From NCBI GenBank assembly GCA_028284125.1, contig JANQSI010000012.1, positions 24,700-88,699 on the forward strand: a stretch of 64,000 bases of DNA, read 5' to 3'. Shown in pieces: positions 16,425 to 25,089 of this stretch. The position numbers and the translations under genes are program-made. How positions within the stretch are numbered: the first letter of the stretch is position 1; the number at the start of each line of letters is the position of its first letter. Origin of the DNA: Cyclobacteriaceae bacterium. Its GTDB lineage: Bacteria; Bacteroidota; Bacteroidia; Cytophagales; Cyclobacteriaceae. Below the pieces are notes generated by a model that worked only from the letters and a program-made list of their open reading frames with translations, searched no databases and was not told where the DNA came from.

Positions 16425-16949
16425 ATGAAATTAAAGCTGGGAATATCATTTACGATTTTGGTTTTCTTTTCCATGTTTTTGTTTGATATTATTGACTTGG
16501 GCCTTGGGTCAACATACGAGCGGCAAATTTTTGATACTACTCCAATTAGTAATACAGATTCACTTTTGATTCAACAATTAGAAAAAAACCTCCTTGCATA
16601 TCGAGATTATATATGGAGATACATGGTGTCTATTATGCTTGGAATGGGTTGGATTATGACCTCTAAAGAGACAAGAAGGTTTATACATAAAAGACCGCTA
16701 GTAAGAAAAACTACGGTAGCTGTTGTTTCGGCTATTCTGCTAGTTTTTTTGTTAACCCTACGCTATAAATATCAACTATCAAAAGAACTGGTTTCACTTA
16801 TATCTGAGCCAAAACTTGAAACCTTAATCAGGAGCTATAAGGTCGAAGACATTAATGCATTGGGAAGTTCATTTACCATGATCATTTTAACTCTTCTTTT
16901 TATAGCAATTATTGAATCCATAAGAATTGAAGACGATTCTGGAGAATAA
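16425..16949 (+). CDS. Four-TM membrane protein of unknown function
   Basis: A 174-residue protein with hydrophobic segments at about residues 5-25, 63-80, 97-113 and 150-167. A short extracytoplasmic loop (about 26-62) is rich in Thr, Asp and Gln. The cytoplasmic loop has the basic stretch SKETRRFIHKRPLVRK. No family recognised. It is the last of the accessory genes bounded by palindromic elements. Confidence 0.65.
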   Translation: MKLKLGISFTILVFFSMFLFDIIDLGLGSTYERQIFDTTPISNTDSLLIQQLEKNLLAYRDYIWRYMVSIMLGMGWIMTSKETRRFIHKRPLVRKTTVAVVSAILLVFLLTLRYKYQLSKELVSLISEPKLETLIRSYKVEDINALGSSFTMIILTLLFIAIIESIRIEDDSGE

Positions 16950-16989
16950 AATTTCTATTCAATTTTTCCAAAACCACCTCCCCCACCAA

Positions 16990-17017
16990 CAAAAACCCCA
17001 ACACATCGCTGCATTGG
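16990..17017 (-). terminator. Terminator-like hairpin, minus-strand orientation
   Basis: CCCCAA (16997 region) pairs with TTGGGG across a 12-nt loop. On the minus strand the stem is followed by TTTTTG, the pattern of an intrinsic terminator. It may end minus-strand transcription or act in both directions; no minus-strand gene was recognised to its right. Confidence 0.5.
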
Positions 17018-17030
17018 GGCCAGATCCTTC

Positions 17031-17074
17031 TCTCACTAGCGTGGAAGTTACTTCCGTGCTCTACATGTAGTCTC
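17031..17074. repeat. 44-bp direct repeat, copy 1
   Basis: CTCACTAGCGTGGAAGTTAC then TTCCGTGCTC and TACATGTAGTCTC. The inner hairpin GTGGAAG-TTA-CTTCCGTG resembles the island's palindromic elements (CTAGCGnG start, CGTGC end). Copy 2 lies at 17465-17509 with two mismatches. Confidence 0.75.
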
Positions 17075-17261
17075 TTAATCGGAAAAAAACTTTGGCTTAA
17101 ATAATTCAAATCATTTTTGGATCAAAAATCATCCTGAGTAAAAGGGATCTGATCTTTGTTATAATTATATATCCACCCACTCTTCAGCTACCTTGGTTGC
17201 TTCCGTGTGAATAGCCTTATAACCCTATTCGTTACCTGATAGTATCAAATGAGAAATGATG

Positions 17262-17318
17262 GATTTACCGTAACAAACCCATGAATTAGTCAGGGATAAG
17301 CCATAGACTTCCCATGGA
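17262..17318. repeat. 57-bp repeat, copy 1 (identical to 63944-64000)
   Basis: Begins GATTTACCGTAACAAACCCA and ends CTTCCCATGGA. It is identical, base for base, to the last 57 bases of the window, where the match is cut by the edge. On its right, tandem CCCGGGGACTT units continue. Confidence 0.9.
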
Positions 17319-17464
17319 CTTCCCGGGGACTTCCCGGGGATAAGCCAGGGATAGTCCAATAGCGAAACAATTTGATCTTGAAATAATACCATTCTGGAAT
17401 GCAACCAGAAATACAACCAAATAGTCAATATTGACGAAGTAACGAATAATGATGCGCACGGCCA

Positions 17465-17509
17465 GTCTCACTAGCGCGAAAGTTACTTCCGTGCTCTACA
17501 TGTAGTCTC
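17465..17509. repeat. 44-bp direct repeat, copy 2
   Basis: TCTCACTAGCGCGAAAGTTA then CTTCCGTGCTC and TACATGTAGTCTC; two mismatches from copy 1 at 17031-17074. The pair brackets 390 bp that contain the 57-bp repeat. Confidence 0.75.
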
Positions 17510-17684
17510 AATGTCAATCTAACCTGAATACGCCCGCTAGCGCGAGCATCATTAGGAGCTACACTCTACCCTATCGAGCGTGAGTTGTGAGACTCTTGTG
17601 TTTCTCTCCAACACTCTCGCTTAGTCTCGTTACTTAATAGCAATCTTTGAGGCTTGATCTTATTAACTTTCCTCCTAATAAAAA

Positions 17685-18509
17685 GTGTTAGACATCATTG
17701 AAAAACCATCCGCAGTGCAACCATTCATAGATCTAAATACAGAAAACATTTCATCGGAGCACATCTGTTGCGCCATTTCAGACAAGAAATGTGCTGATAG
17801 CTACCAGGCAAAGAAAGACTGGCTTAGCAATGAATTTAACAACGGCTATGTTTTCAGACGACTGGATGAAAGAGCCAAAGTATTCATTGAATACGGACCC
17901 GCTGAGAACGCCTGGGTACCGATCACCGCCCCTAACTTTTTGAACATCAACTGCTTCTGGGTCTCAGGTAAATACAAGAAAAACGGATACGGTAAAGCAC
18001 TACTGCAATCAGCCGTTGACGATGCGAAAAGTCAAGGGAAAAGTGGACTCGTAACGGTGGTAGGAACCAAGAAATACCATTTCATGAGCGATACTAAATG
18101 GTTACTGAGACAAGGGTTTGAGGAAATAGAAAAGATTTCCAGTGGGTTTAGCCTTTTGGTTAAGAAGCTAAATGACGATGTGGAGGCACCTAAATTCAAT
18201 GCCTCTGTCATAAGTGGCGAGTGTGCTGAAAAAAAGGGAATAGTCGTTTACTATTCAAACAGGTGCCCGTTTGCAGAATTTCATGCCAAAGAATCCTTAG
18301 TTGAAACAGCCAAGAATCGAAACCTTCCCTTGAAAGTCATTAAATTGAAAACGATGGAAGAAGCTCAAAATGCACCCAGTCCTGCCACGATCTTTAGTAT
18401 GTTTTTGGATGGAAAGTTTATGACAACCGATTTAAGTGTCTGCATGGACAGTCGGTATGACAAGGTGATTGAAAAGGAGTTGAAAAGACTGAAGCTGGCT
18501 CAAGGCTAA
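17685..18509 (+). CDS. GNAT-family acetyltransferase with YoaP domain
   Basis: A 274-residue two-domain protein. The start is a GTG. The N-terminal half has the GNAT acetyl-CoA motif CFWVSGKYKKNGYGKALLQ (about 88-108) and the marker block EHICCAISDKKC. The C-terminal half (about 175-270) matches the YoaP-like domain, with a Cys in SNRCPFAEFHAKE. The overall plan equals B. subtilis YoaP. The many Cys residues hint at metal or thiol chemistry, but the substrate is unknown. It stands alone just right of the repeat-rich island. Confidence 0.85.
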   Translation: MLDIIEKPSAVQPFIDLNTENISSEHICCAISDKKCADSYQAKKDWLSNEFNNGYVFRRLDERAKVFIEYGPAENAWVPITAPNFLNINCFWVSGKYKKNGYGKALLQSAVDDAKSQGKSGLVTVVGTKKYHFMSDTKWLLRQGFEEIEKISSGFSLLVKKLNDDVEAPKFNASVISGECAEKKGIVVYYSNRCPFAEFHAKESLVETAKNRNLPLKVIKLKTMEEAQNAPSPATIFSMFLDGKFMTTDLSVCMDSRYDKVIEKELKRLKLAQG

Positions 18510-18645
18510 GCACAAAGAAGGTAAAGCTGATTAATCATGGAGTGGTATTTACCAATCACTATTCTTCCGGCAGTGGGCTTGTTAATAATGTCCACTTCCA
18601 GTCAAATGATGGCATTAAGTGCAGTTAAATACTAACATTACGGCT

Positions 18646-18673
18646 AGATCCTTCGCTGCGCTTCGGATGACAT
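18646..18673. repeat. Extragenic palindrome (AGATCCTTCGCTGC...GGATGACAT type)
   Basis: AGATCCTTCGCTGCGCTTCG then GATGACAT. The family has the stem ATCC/GGAT around TTCGCTGCnCTCA. Other copies in the window: 20759, 27357, 27935, 30584 and 31871. Confidence 0.75.
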
Positions 18674-18778
18674 CAACTAAATCATTGCTGTGTTGAAGAT
18701 GGGGTTCCAAATGTATAATTGCATTTTACTTTGTCTACCTCAATCCATATCATTGCACCATATCGAGACCTTATACAT

Positions 18779-20194
18779 ATGAAAAACATTAACCTAACCC
18801 TTTCAGTTGCGCTCTTCGCTGCCTGTATCATTTTGGCTGGCTGCCAACCTCAACCTGAACAACCAACAGGTAATCAACCTGAAGTAAACCAGGATGACAC
18901 CAGGGTTATCAAGCAATTCTTTGATGAGGCATTGACGACAAGAGAGACCTATCAGTTGCTCGATCACCTTTGCAACAATATTGGTCATCGATTAAGCGGT
19001 TCGGAAGGAGCTGCAGCTGCAGTAGAATGGACCGAAAAGGTGATGACGGATTATGGATTCGACAAAGTCTACAAGCAAGATATCATGGTTCCAAATTGGA
19101 AACGTGGCGACAAGGAAATTGCCAGGATTGTAGGCTCAAAAGGAGATTTATCCGTTTTAGCCCTTGGAATGTCTGTGGCAACTCCTGCAGAAGGCCTCAC
19201 GGCAGAAGTGGTTGAGGTGCAAGGACTGGATGATGTAGAAGCATTGGGACAAGAAAACATTGAAGGAAAGATCGTTTTTTATAATCGTCCGACCGATCAA
19301 CGCCTCATTCAAACAGGTGCGGCTTACGGGGGCGCTGTAGATCAACGCTCTGCCGGTCCGGCAATGGCTGCAAGATATGGAGCAGTAGGTGTTGTCATCC
19401 GATCTGTAGGGACTGCTTTTGACGATGTTCCGCATACAGGTGTCACCAGTTATCGTGACAGTATTCCAAAAATACCGGCCGCAGCATTGGGTGTTCTCTC
19501 CGCTGATCGATTAACGGAAGCGTTGAAGCAGAACCCCAATACCAAACTCTTCTTGAAAATGAATTGCCAAACGTTGGAAGACGCTCCTTCCCACAACGTG
19601 ATTGGAGAACTCACCGGATCTGAGTTTCCCGATGAGATCATCACCATTGGCGGTCACTTAGACTCCTGGGATGTTGGACAGGGAGCCCATGATGATGGGA
19701 CAGGCTGTATGCAATCCATCCAGGTATTACGCCTGTTCCAAAAGTTAGGTATCCAGCCCAAGCGCACCATTCGGGCCGTCATGTTCATGAATGAAGAAAA
19801 CGGTACCCGTGGCGGTTTGAAGTATGCTGAGCTGGCAGAAAAGAACAGTGAAAATCACCTGATCGCGCTTGAAAGTGATGGCGGAGCATTTTCTCCAAGA
19901 GGTTTTGGTGTCACCGCTGAAGATGCTACCATTGAAAAGTTCAGATCATGGTTGCCCCATTTTGACCAGAACACCATCAGCTACATCAAAAAAGGTGGTG
20001 GCGGAGTTGATATTGGCCCTTTGAACCGAACACTCGGGACACCTACGATTGGGTTTATTGTGGATTCACAACGTGCGTTTGACGTCCATCATTCGCCGGC
20101 TGATGTTTTTTCCTCAGTTCACCCACGTGAACTTGAATTAGGCACAGCCTCCATAGCAGGCTTGATCTACCTGATTGACAAGTACGGCCTGTAA
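18779..20194 (+). CDS. M28-family metallopeptidase lipoprotein with PA domain
   Basis: Exported zinc aminopeptidase or carboxypeptidase. I take the ATG at 18779 because it starts a lipoprotein signal (LFAACIILAGC); the open frame continues to 18719 without a plausible signal. Domains: a PA-type insert around residues 110-250, then the M28 core with GGHLDSWDVGQGAHDDGTG (zinc His and Asp), MNEENGTRGG (catalytic Glu pair), ESDGG and a final zinc His in HHSPADV. It is followed 12 bp later by the DUF6702 gene, with which it probably shares a transcript. It likely trims peptides outside the cytoplasm. Confidence 0.92.
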   Translation: MKNINLTLSVALFAACIILAGCQPQPEQPTGNQPEVNQDDTRVIKQFFDEALTTRETYQLLDHLCNNIGHRLSGSEGAAAAVEWTEKVMTDYGFDKVYKQDIMVPNWKRGDKEIARIVGSKGDLSVLALGMSVATPAEGLTAEVVEVQGLDDVEALGQENIEGKIVFYNRPTDQRLIQTGAAYGGAVDQRSAGPAMAARYGAVGVVIRSVGTAFDDVPHTGVTSYRDSIPKIPAAALGVLSADRLTEALKQNPNTKLFLKMNCQTLEDAPSHNVIGELTGSEFPDEIITIGGHLDSWDVGQGAHDDGTGCMQSIQVLRLFQKLGIQPKRTIRAVMFMNEENGTRGGLKYAELAEKNSENHLIALESDGGAFSPRGFGVTAEDATIEKFRSWLPHFDQNTISYIKKGGGGVDIGPLNRTLGTPTIGFIVDSQRAFDVHHSPADVFSSVHPRELELGTASIAGLIYLIDKYGL

Positions 20195-20206
20195 AGTGCG
20201 GGGAAG

Positions 20207-20728
20207 TTGAGGAAAAAGATTGCTTTGACGCTTTTGTTGGTTGGTGTGTTACCTGCCGTCTTAAGTGCGCATCAGTTTTACATCAGCATTACTTCCATTC
20301 AACACCTCCCGGAAGCTCAAAAGCTTAGGGTCCGGGTCAAGCTTTTTGTCAACGACCTTGAAGAATCCATTTACCAGGAAAAGGGAATCCGTATTGGCTT
20401 GTGGAAAAATAACCCCATTGAAGATGCTCAGTCATATGTGGAGCAATACATCACTTCCAGACTTTCAATTGCCATAAATGATGCCGCTGTTCCTTTGAAT
20501 TTCTTAAATCAGAAAGTGGAACCAGCTGAAGTCCTGGAAGACAATGTGATCCTATGCGAATTGGAAGCAAATGATGTGTCGGAAATTGCAACGATCAAGG
20601 TTCGTAATAGTATTCTTACCGAAACATTCGATTCGCAAGCCAACATTATTAACATTCGTGCCAACGATACCAGGAAAACCATTAATCTGGATAAGAAACT
20701 ACCGGAAGATGAGGTTGACTTTCGTTAA
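20207..20728 (+). CDS. DUF6702 secreted protein
   Basis: A 173-residue exported protein. The TTG start at 20207 begins a clean signal peptide (MRKKIALTLLLVGVLPAVLSA), and no ATG exists nearby. The mature N-terminus HQFYISITSIQHLPEAQKLRVRVKLFVNDLEE is the DUF6702 hallmark. In other Bacteroidota this family sits beside HupE-type proteins and peptidases, as here (HupE at 23303). Function unknown. Confidence 0.82.
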   Translation: MRKKIALTLLLVGVLPAVLSAHQFYISITSIQHLPEAQKLRVRVKLFVNDLEESIYQEKGIRIGLWKNNPIEDAQSYVEQYITSRLSIAINDAAVPLNFLNQKVEPAEVLEDNVILCELEANDVSEIATIKVRNSILTETFDSQANIINIRANDTRKTINLDKKLPEDEVDFR

Positions 20729-20758
20729 TCTCCTGAAAAGTATTCTTGCATAAAGAAT

Positions 20759-20785
20759 AGATCCTTCGCTGCACTCAGGATGACA
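20759..20785. repeat. Extragenic palindrome (AGATCCTTCGCTGC type)
   Basis: AGATCCTTCGCTGCACTCAG then GATGACA, in the gap between the DUF6702 and M3 peptidase genes. Confidence 0.75.
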
Positions 20786-20955
20786 TTATTCAAAACCAAC
20801 CGTCAGTAACATACACAACCGTTGATATAAATACTGTTGTAGTGGTTGGTATGCTCCACTATTTTCGTGATTTCCATTGACTATCCAACTTTAAAGGCTA
20901 GCAGGTCTAGTTTTTTTAAACTGCTAGCTTTACTGAATCATAAAAGAACCAAAGA

Positions 20956-23103
20956 ATGAAAAAACTCCTTTTTATTACAACAGTAGTGTTATTAGGTGCC
21001 TGTCAGACACAAACTGAACAAGCATCTGTTAACCCATTTTATCAGGAATGGGACACGCCATTTGGCGTTCCTCCGTTTGAGCAAATCACGGATGAACATT
21101 ACATGCCAGCGTTCAAAAAAGGCATGGAAGAAAATCTTGCTGAAATTGATGTAATCGTAAATAACCCTGAGGCACCTACGTTTGCCAATACGCTTGAAGA
21201 ATTGGAAAGAACCGGGGAACTACTCACAAAAGTGCAACGCGTATTTTACAACTTAACCAGTTCGAATACCAACCCCAAGCTACAAGAATTGCAACGTGAG
21301 TTAAGCCCTTTAATTTCTGCTCATTATGATAAAATATCACTGAATGAGGCGCTCTTTAAGCGAGTAGAAACCATTTGGCAAGATCGTGAAAACCTTGACC
21401 TTAGCGACGAACAACTCAAACTCTTGGCAGATACTCGCAAGTCATTTGTCCGTAGTGGAGCATTGCTTAATGAAGAGCAAAAAGCGCAGATCACAGAAAT
21501 CAATTCCCAGATTTCTGAGCTTACAACTGCATTTGGTCAAAACCTGTTGGCAGAAACCAATGGCTTTGAACTTATTCTTGAGGAAGATGACTTAGACGGC
21601 TTATCTGAAGGAATTGTTGCGGCAGCATCCGATGCAGCGAAACAAAAAATGGAGGAAGCTATTACCGAACAAGATCAATTGAAATATGAAGGTAAGTATG
21701 TCTTTACGCCGCATCGAAGTAGCATGTATCCATTCCTGACACAATCGAACCGTCGTGACCTACGCGAAAAGTTGTACAAAGCGTACATTCAACGTGGCGA
21801 TAATGATAACGAAACGGATAACAAAGAGACCGCCGCGAAGATCGCAAAGCTTCGTGCGGAACGTGCTCAGCTAATGGGTTACGAAAGTCACGCGCACTTC
21901 GTGTTGGAAGAGCGAATGCTAAAAAATCCAGCAGAAGTGTATGATTTATTGATGCAATTATGGAAACCTGCAGTGGCAAGAGCCAAAGTGGAAGTGGCTG
22001 ATATGCAGGCAGTCGTAGATGAAGAAGGCGGTAATTTCAAAATAGCCGGATGGGACTGGTGGCAGTATTCAGAGAAAGTTCGAAAAGCGAAGTATGACCT
22101 GGATGAAGCTGCATTGAAACCCTATCTGTCATTGGATAACGTGCTTAATGGTGTATTTGAAACCACGAATAAGCTATGGGGCTTGACCTTTACCGAACTA
22201 TTCGACATTAACGTTTACCATCCGGATGTTCGCGTTTGGGAAGTAAAAGACAAAGACGGTAGCCACCTGGGAATTTTCTTAGGCGATTATTTCACTCGTT
22301 CAAACAAACGTGGTGGTGCATGGATGAGCAGTTTCAAAGGGCAATCAAATTTGGATGGCAGAGAACGTCCCATCGTTGTAAACGTTTGCAATTTCCCAGC
22401 ACCTGTCGGTGACGATCCAGCACTCCTTAGTTTTGGAAACGTCACTACCCTATTCCATGAATTTGGTCACGCCATGCACGGTATTCTGACCAATGTGACC
22501 TACGGCAGTATGTCGGGTACGTCTGGCCCTCGTGATTTCACCGAGTTTCCGGCACAAATTCTGGAACACTGGGCAGGTGAGCCAGCAATCCTGAAATCGT
22601 TCGCAACCCACTACAAAACCGGGGAAGTCATTCCTGATGAGTTGATCGACAAATTGCTGAAAGCCTCCAAGTTCAATCAAGGGTTCGCAAATACGGAATA
22701 CCTGGCGGCATCATTGTTGGATATGGATTGGCATACCCTTAAGGCGGATGAAGAGCTTAAAGATGCGGATGCTTTTGAGGAAGCTTCATTGTCTAAAATT
22801 GGCTTGATTGATGAGATAGCGCCGCGTTATCGCAGCACTTACTTTTCGCACATCTTTGCTGGTGGATACTCTTCCGGATACTATAGTTACGTTCATTCAG
22901 CCGTTCTTGACTCAGATGGTTTTGCTGCATTTCAAGAAACAGGAGATGTGTTTAATCCTGAACTTGCGGCGAAGCTGAGAACGCACGTATACGAAAAAGG
23001 ATCGACTGAAGAAGCCATGGAGCTGTATAAGCAATTCCGTGGACGGCAGCCCAAGATCGATGCACTGCTGAAAGTGAGAGGATTGGACGGTTCGACTGAC
23101 TAA
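20956..23103 (+). CDS. M3-family peptidyl-dipeptidase (Dcp-like) lipoprotein
   Basis: Zinc oligopeptidase that removes dipeptides or cleaves short oligopeptides. Signal with lipobox (FITTVVLLGAC), so it is membrane anchored in the periplasm or at the surface. The M3 zinc site HEFGH (in TTLFHEFGHAMHGIL) lies near residue 500 with the downstream Glu in EFPAQILEHW. The family's late block (YFSHIFAGGYSSGYYSY) is intact. Length 715 is standard. It is followed by a strong terminator at 23252. Confidence 0.95.
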   Translation: MKKLLFITTVVLLGACQTQTEQASVNPFYQEWDTPFGVPPFEQITDEHYMPAFKKGMEENLAEIDVIVNNPEAPTFANTLEELERTGELLTKVQRVFYNLTSSNTNPKLQELQRELSPLISAHYDKISLNEALFKRVETIWQDRENLDLSDEQLKLLADTRKSFVRSGALLNEEQKAQITEINSQISELTTAFGQNLLAETNGFELILEEDDLDGLSEGIVAAASDAAKQKMEEAITEQDQLKYEGKYVFTPHRSSMYPFLTQSNRRDLREKLYKAYIQRGDNDNETDNKETAAKIAKLRAERAQLMGYESHAHFVLEERMLKNPAEVYDLLMQLWKPAVARAKVEVADMQAVVDEEGGNFKIAGWDWWQYSEKVRKAKYDLDEAALKPYLSLDNVLNGVFETTNKLWGLTFTELFDINVYHPDVRVWEVKDKDGSHLGIFLGDYFTRSNKRGGAWMSSFKGQSNLDGRERPIVVNVCNFPAPVGDDPALLSFGNVTTLFHEFGHAMHGILTNVTYGSMSGTSGPRDFTEFPAQILEHWAGEPAILKSFATHYKTGEVIPDELIDKLLKASKFNQGFANTEYLAASLLDMDWHTLKADEELKDADAFEEASLSKIGLIDEIAPRYRSTYFSHIFAGGYSSGYYSYVHSAVLDSDGFAAFQETGDVFNPELAAKLRTHVYEKGSTEEAMELYKQFRGRQPKIDALLKVRGLDGSTD

Positions 23104-23112
23104 TCCCTTATA

Positions 23113-23195
23113 AGGTCTGAAGTCATTCTGTATTTATCTCAGCATCTGCTATGATTGCACTTTGTAGCAGATTCTGAAACAAGTTCAGAATGACA
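23113..23195. repeat. Extragenic palindromes (GTCATTCTG... / ...TTCAGAATGACAT)
   Basis: AAGTCATTCTGTATTTATCT and, about 50 bp later, CAGATTCTGAAACAAGTTCA followed by GAATGACAT. The right part is a good copy of the palindrome family that forms the array at 46.97-47.43 kb. Confidence 0.65.
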
Positions 23196-23251
23196 TAGAG
23201 AGCGTTCAAAACTTTAACCTTGGAGATTACTAATTCAATAAAACTGTTTCA

Positions 23252-23285
23252 AAAACCGGCTCGGAAATCCGAGCCGGTTTTATTT
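23252..23285 (+). terminator. Intrinsic terminator
   Basis: CCGGCTCGG (23256-23264), loop AAAT, CCGAGCCGG (23269-23277), then TTTTATTT. The preceding A-run would let it work on the minus strand too. It ends the M3 peptidase transcript and isolates the hupE-like gene. Confidence 0.9.
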
Positions 23286-23302
23286 GTAGCTATCTTACAC
23301 CT

Positions 23303-24049
23303 ATGAGGATTCTCAGAACTATTGTTTTCTGCATCTTCCTTTGTTCAAGTTTCTCGGGTCTCTCCCACCCGATAGACGAACTAATTATATTGGATATCGA
23401 ACAGGGACAATTAAATGTCAAGGATCAGCAAATGACTGCCGAATACAAGGCAGCCTTAAAGCGTCAACGGATGCGCCGGTTGGCGGCCATGAATTGGCAG
23501 GAAAAATTTGTATTGTTCACTAAGGCAGGTGTAGAGCACATCGTTCCCAAAGGCTTAGATCATATTCTCTTTGTGTTAGGGCTATTTTTTTCAAGCCTTA
23601 TTTTGGGATCATTACTTTGGCAGGTAACTGCCTTCACACTTGCTCACACCATCACACTCGCACTTGCCGCCTTAGGCATTGTCCAGATTCCGGGCGCTAT
23701 CGTTGAACCCGTGATTGCCCTTTCCATTGTCTGGATAGCGGTCGAGAATTGTGTGTTTAAACAAACGAACAAATGGCGACCATTCATTGTGTTTTGCTTC
23801 GGCTTACTGCACGGGTTAGGTTTTGCCGCAGTGTTAAATCAGTACGGTCTACCTAAAGGCAATTTAGTTCCCTCGTTACTGGCGTTTAACATCGGCGTAG
23901 AGCTTGGTCAGCTCCTTGTATTGGTTTCTGCGGCTCTGTTGGTCTGGCTTATTCGAAACAAAAGTTGGTATCGCCAACGGGTACAAATTCCAGCATCGCT
24001 AATGATTGCATTGGTCGGCTTGTTTTGGTTTGTTGAAAGAGTACTATGA
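23303..24049 (+). CDS. HupE/UreJ-family membrane protein
   Basis: A 248-residue membrane protein. Signal-like N-terminus (residues 1-21), an extracytoplasmic stretch to about 75, then about six membrane helices. HupE_UreJ_2-type hallmarks are visible: GLDHILFVLGLFF, TAFTLAHTITLALAALG, FGLLHGLGFA and FNIGVELGQ, with His residues lying in helices as expected of a metal path. Members are linked to nickel/cobalt uptake, but the Bacteroidota type beside DUF6702 has no proven substrate. It overlaps the next gene's first ATG by 4 bp. Confidence 0.88.
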   Translation: MRILRTIVFCIFLCSSFSGLSHPIDELIILDIEQGQLNVKDQQMTAEYKAALKRQRMRRLAAMNWQEKFVLFTKAGVEHIVPKGLDHILFVLGLFFSSLILGSLLWQVTAFTLAHTITLALAALGIVQIPGAIVEPVIALSIVWIAVENCVFKQTNKWRPFIVFCFGLLHGLGFAAVLNQYGLPKGNLVPSLLAFNIGVELGQLLVLVSAALLVWLIRNKSWYRQRVQIPASLMIALVGLFWFVERVL

Positions 24050-24072
24050 TGTGGAATTTGGAAATTCAGTTA

Positions 24073-25062
24073 ATGAAAAACATGAAACATAATATTCTAC
24101 TATTAGCTGCAATTGGAATACTCAACTTATCCTGCTCGAAAGACGACTCGCAAACTGGAGAACTCATATCTCCTATCGAAGAAGAGATGATTCTGGAAAC
24201 TGAGTCAGCATCCATTCATGGAACATTAACGCTTCCTCAAGAAGACGGCACTTACCCGATCGTACTGATAATCGCAGGTTCCGGGCCAACGGATAGAAAT
24301 GGAAACAACAACATTGGACTTAGTACAAATACGTATAAGTTGATCAGCGACACCCTTGCCAAAGTGGGAATCGCTTCATTGAGATATGATAAAAGAGGTG
24401 TTGGAGATAGTTTCTATCAGGGGTTTAGCGAATCGGAATTAATATTCGATGACTATGTAGACGATGCAACAAAATGGGTCACTAAGCTCAAGGAAGATCC
24501 AAGGTTTTCCGATGTTTTGATTTTGGGACATAGTGAGGGAGCATTGATAGGAAGTATCGTTGCTGCGGAACTCGACATTGCTGGTTTTATATCAGTTGCG
24601 GGCACTGCTCAAAGGGCCGATCTTTTATTACTTGAACAATTATCAACACAAACGGAGGCCATTAAAACAGAGGCTGCATCGATTATAAATTCCTTAAACA
24701 ATGGAATTTTGGTTGAAGAAGTAAGCCAATCGCTACTTTCATTATTTAGACTTAGTGTACAACCTTACCTAATATCATGGTTCAAGTATGACCCTAAAGA
24801 AGAAATAGCCAAAATTGCTGATCCAGTCCTAATCATTCATGGCGATACAGATTTACAGGTTAACAGTTCAGAAGCAGAACTACTAGGTGAAAACAACTCA
24901 AGCGCTCAAGTTGAAATTATATCCGGCATGAACCATGTGCTAAAGAACGCGAGTCTCAATACGCAGGAAAATCTCGCCACCTATTCAAATCCTGACCTAC
25001 CCCTGACAGATCGATTTGTCGAGGAAATGATTGGTTTTATTCAGGCAAAAACACTGAATTGA
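24073..25062 (+). CDS. Alpha/beta hydrolase lipoprotein
   Basis: Exported serine hydrolase. The ATG at 24046 overlaps the HupE stop, but the ATG at 24073 begins the lipoprotein signal (ILLLAAIGILNLSC), so I prefer it. Catalytic features: oxyanion motif IIAGSGPTDRNGN, nucleophile elbow GHSEG near residue 153, Asp in IHGDTDLQV and His in GMNHVLKN. Looks like an esterase or dienelactone-hydrolase-type enzyme. It is probably translated from the HupE transcript. Confidence 0.88.
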   Translation: MKNMKHNILLLAAIGILNLSCSKDDSQTGELISPIEEEMILETESASIHGTLTLPQEDGTYPIVLIIAGSGPTDRNGNNNIGLSTNTYKLISDTLAKVGIASLRYDKRGVGDSFYQGFSESELIFDDYVDDATKWVTKLKEDPRFSDVLILGHSEGALIGSIVAAELDIAGFISVAGTAQRADLLLLEQLSTQTEAIKTEAASIINSLNNGILVEEVSQSLLSLFRLSVQPYLISWFKYDPKEEIAKIADPVLIIHGDTDLQVNSSEAELLGENNSSAQVEIISGMNHVLKNASLNTQENLATYSNPDLPLTDRFVEEMIGFIQAKTLN

Positions 25063-25089
25063 TAACTGGGACAATGTTCTTGAAAACAC

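Larger units (their letters stand above)
16950..17684. other. 735-bp repeat-rich intergenic region
   Basis: No credible gene. It holds a minus-strand terminator-like hairpin (16990-17017), a 44-bp direct repeat pair (17031-17074 and 17465-17509), a 57-bp sequence repeated at the window's right edge (17262-17318), tandem GACTTCCC-type units (17305-17340) and a fragment CGCTAGCGCGAGCATC (about 17534-17549) of the palindromic family. The small frames here only translate these repeats. Confidence 0.7.

Noticed and set aside
17225..17471. Two overlapping minus-strand ORFs of 61 and 67 residues
   Set aside because: They translate the GACTTCCC-type tandem units and the 57-bp repeat; repeated residues such as GKSPGSPW simply mirror the DNA repeats.
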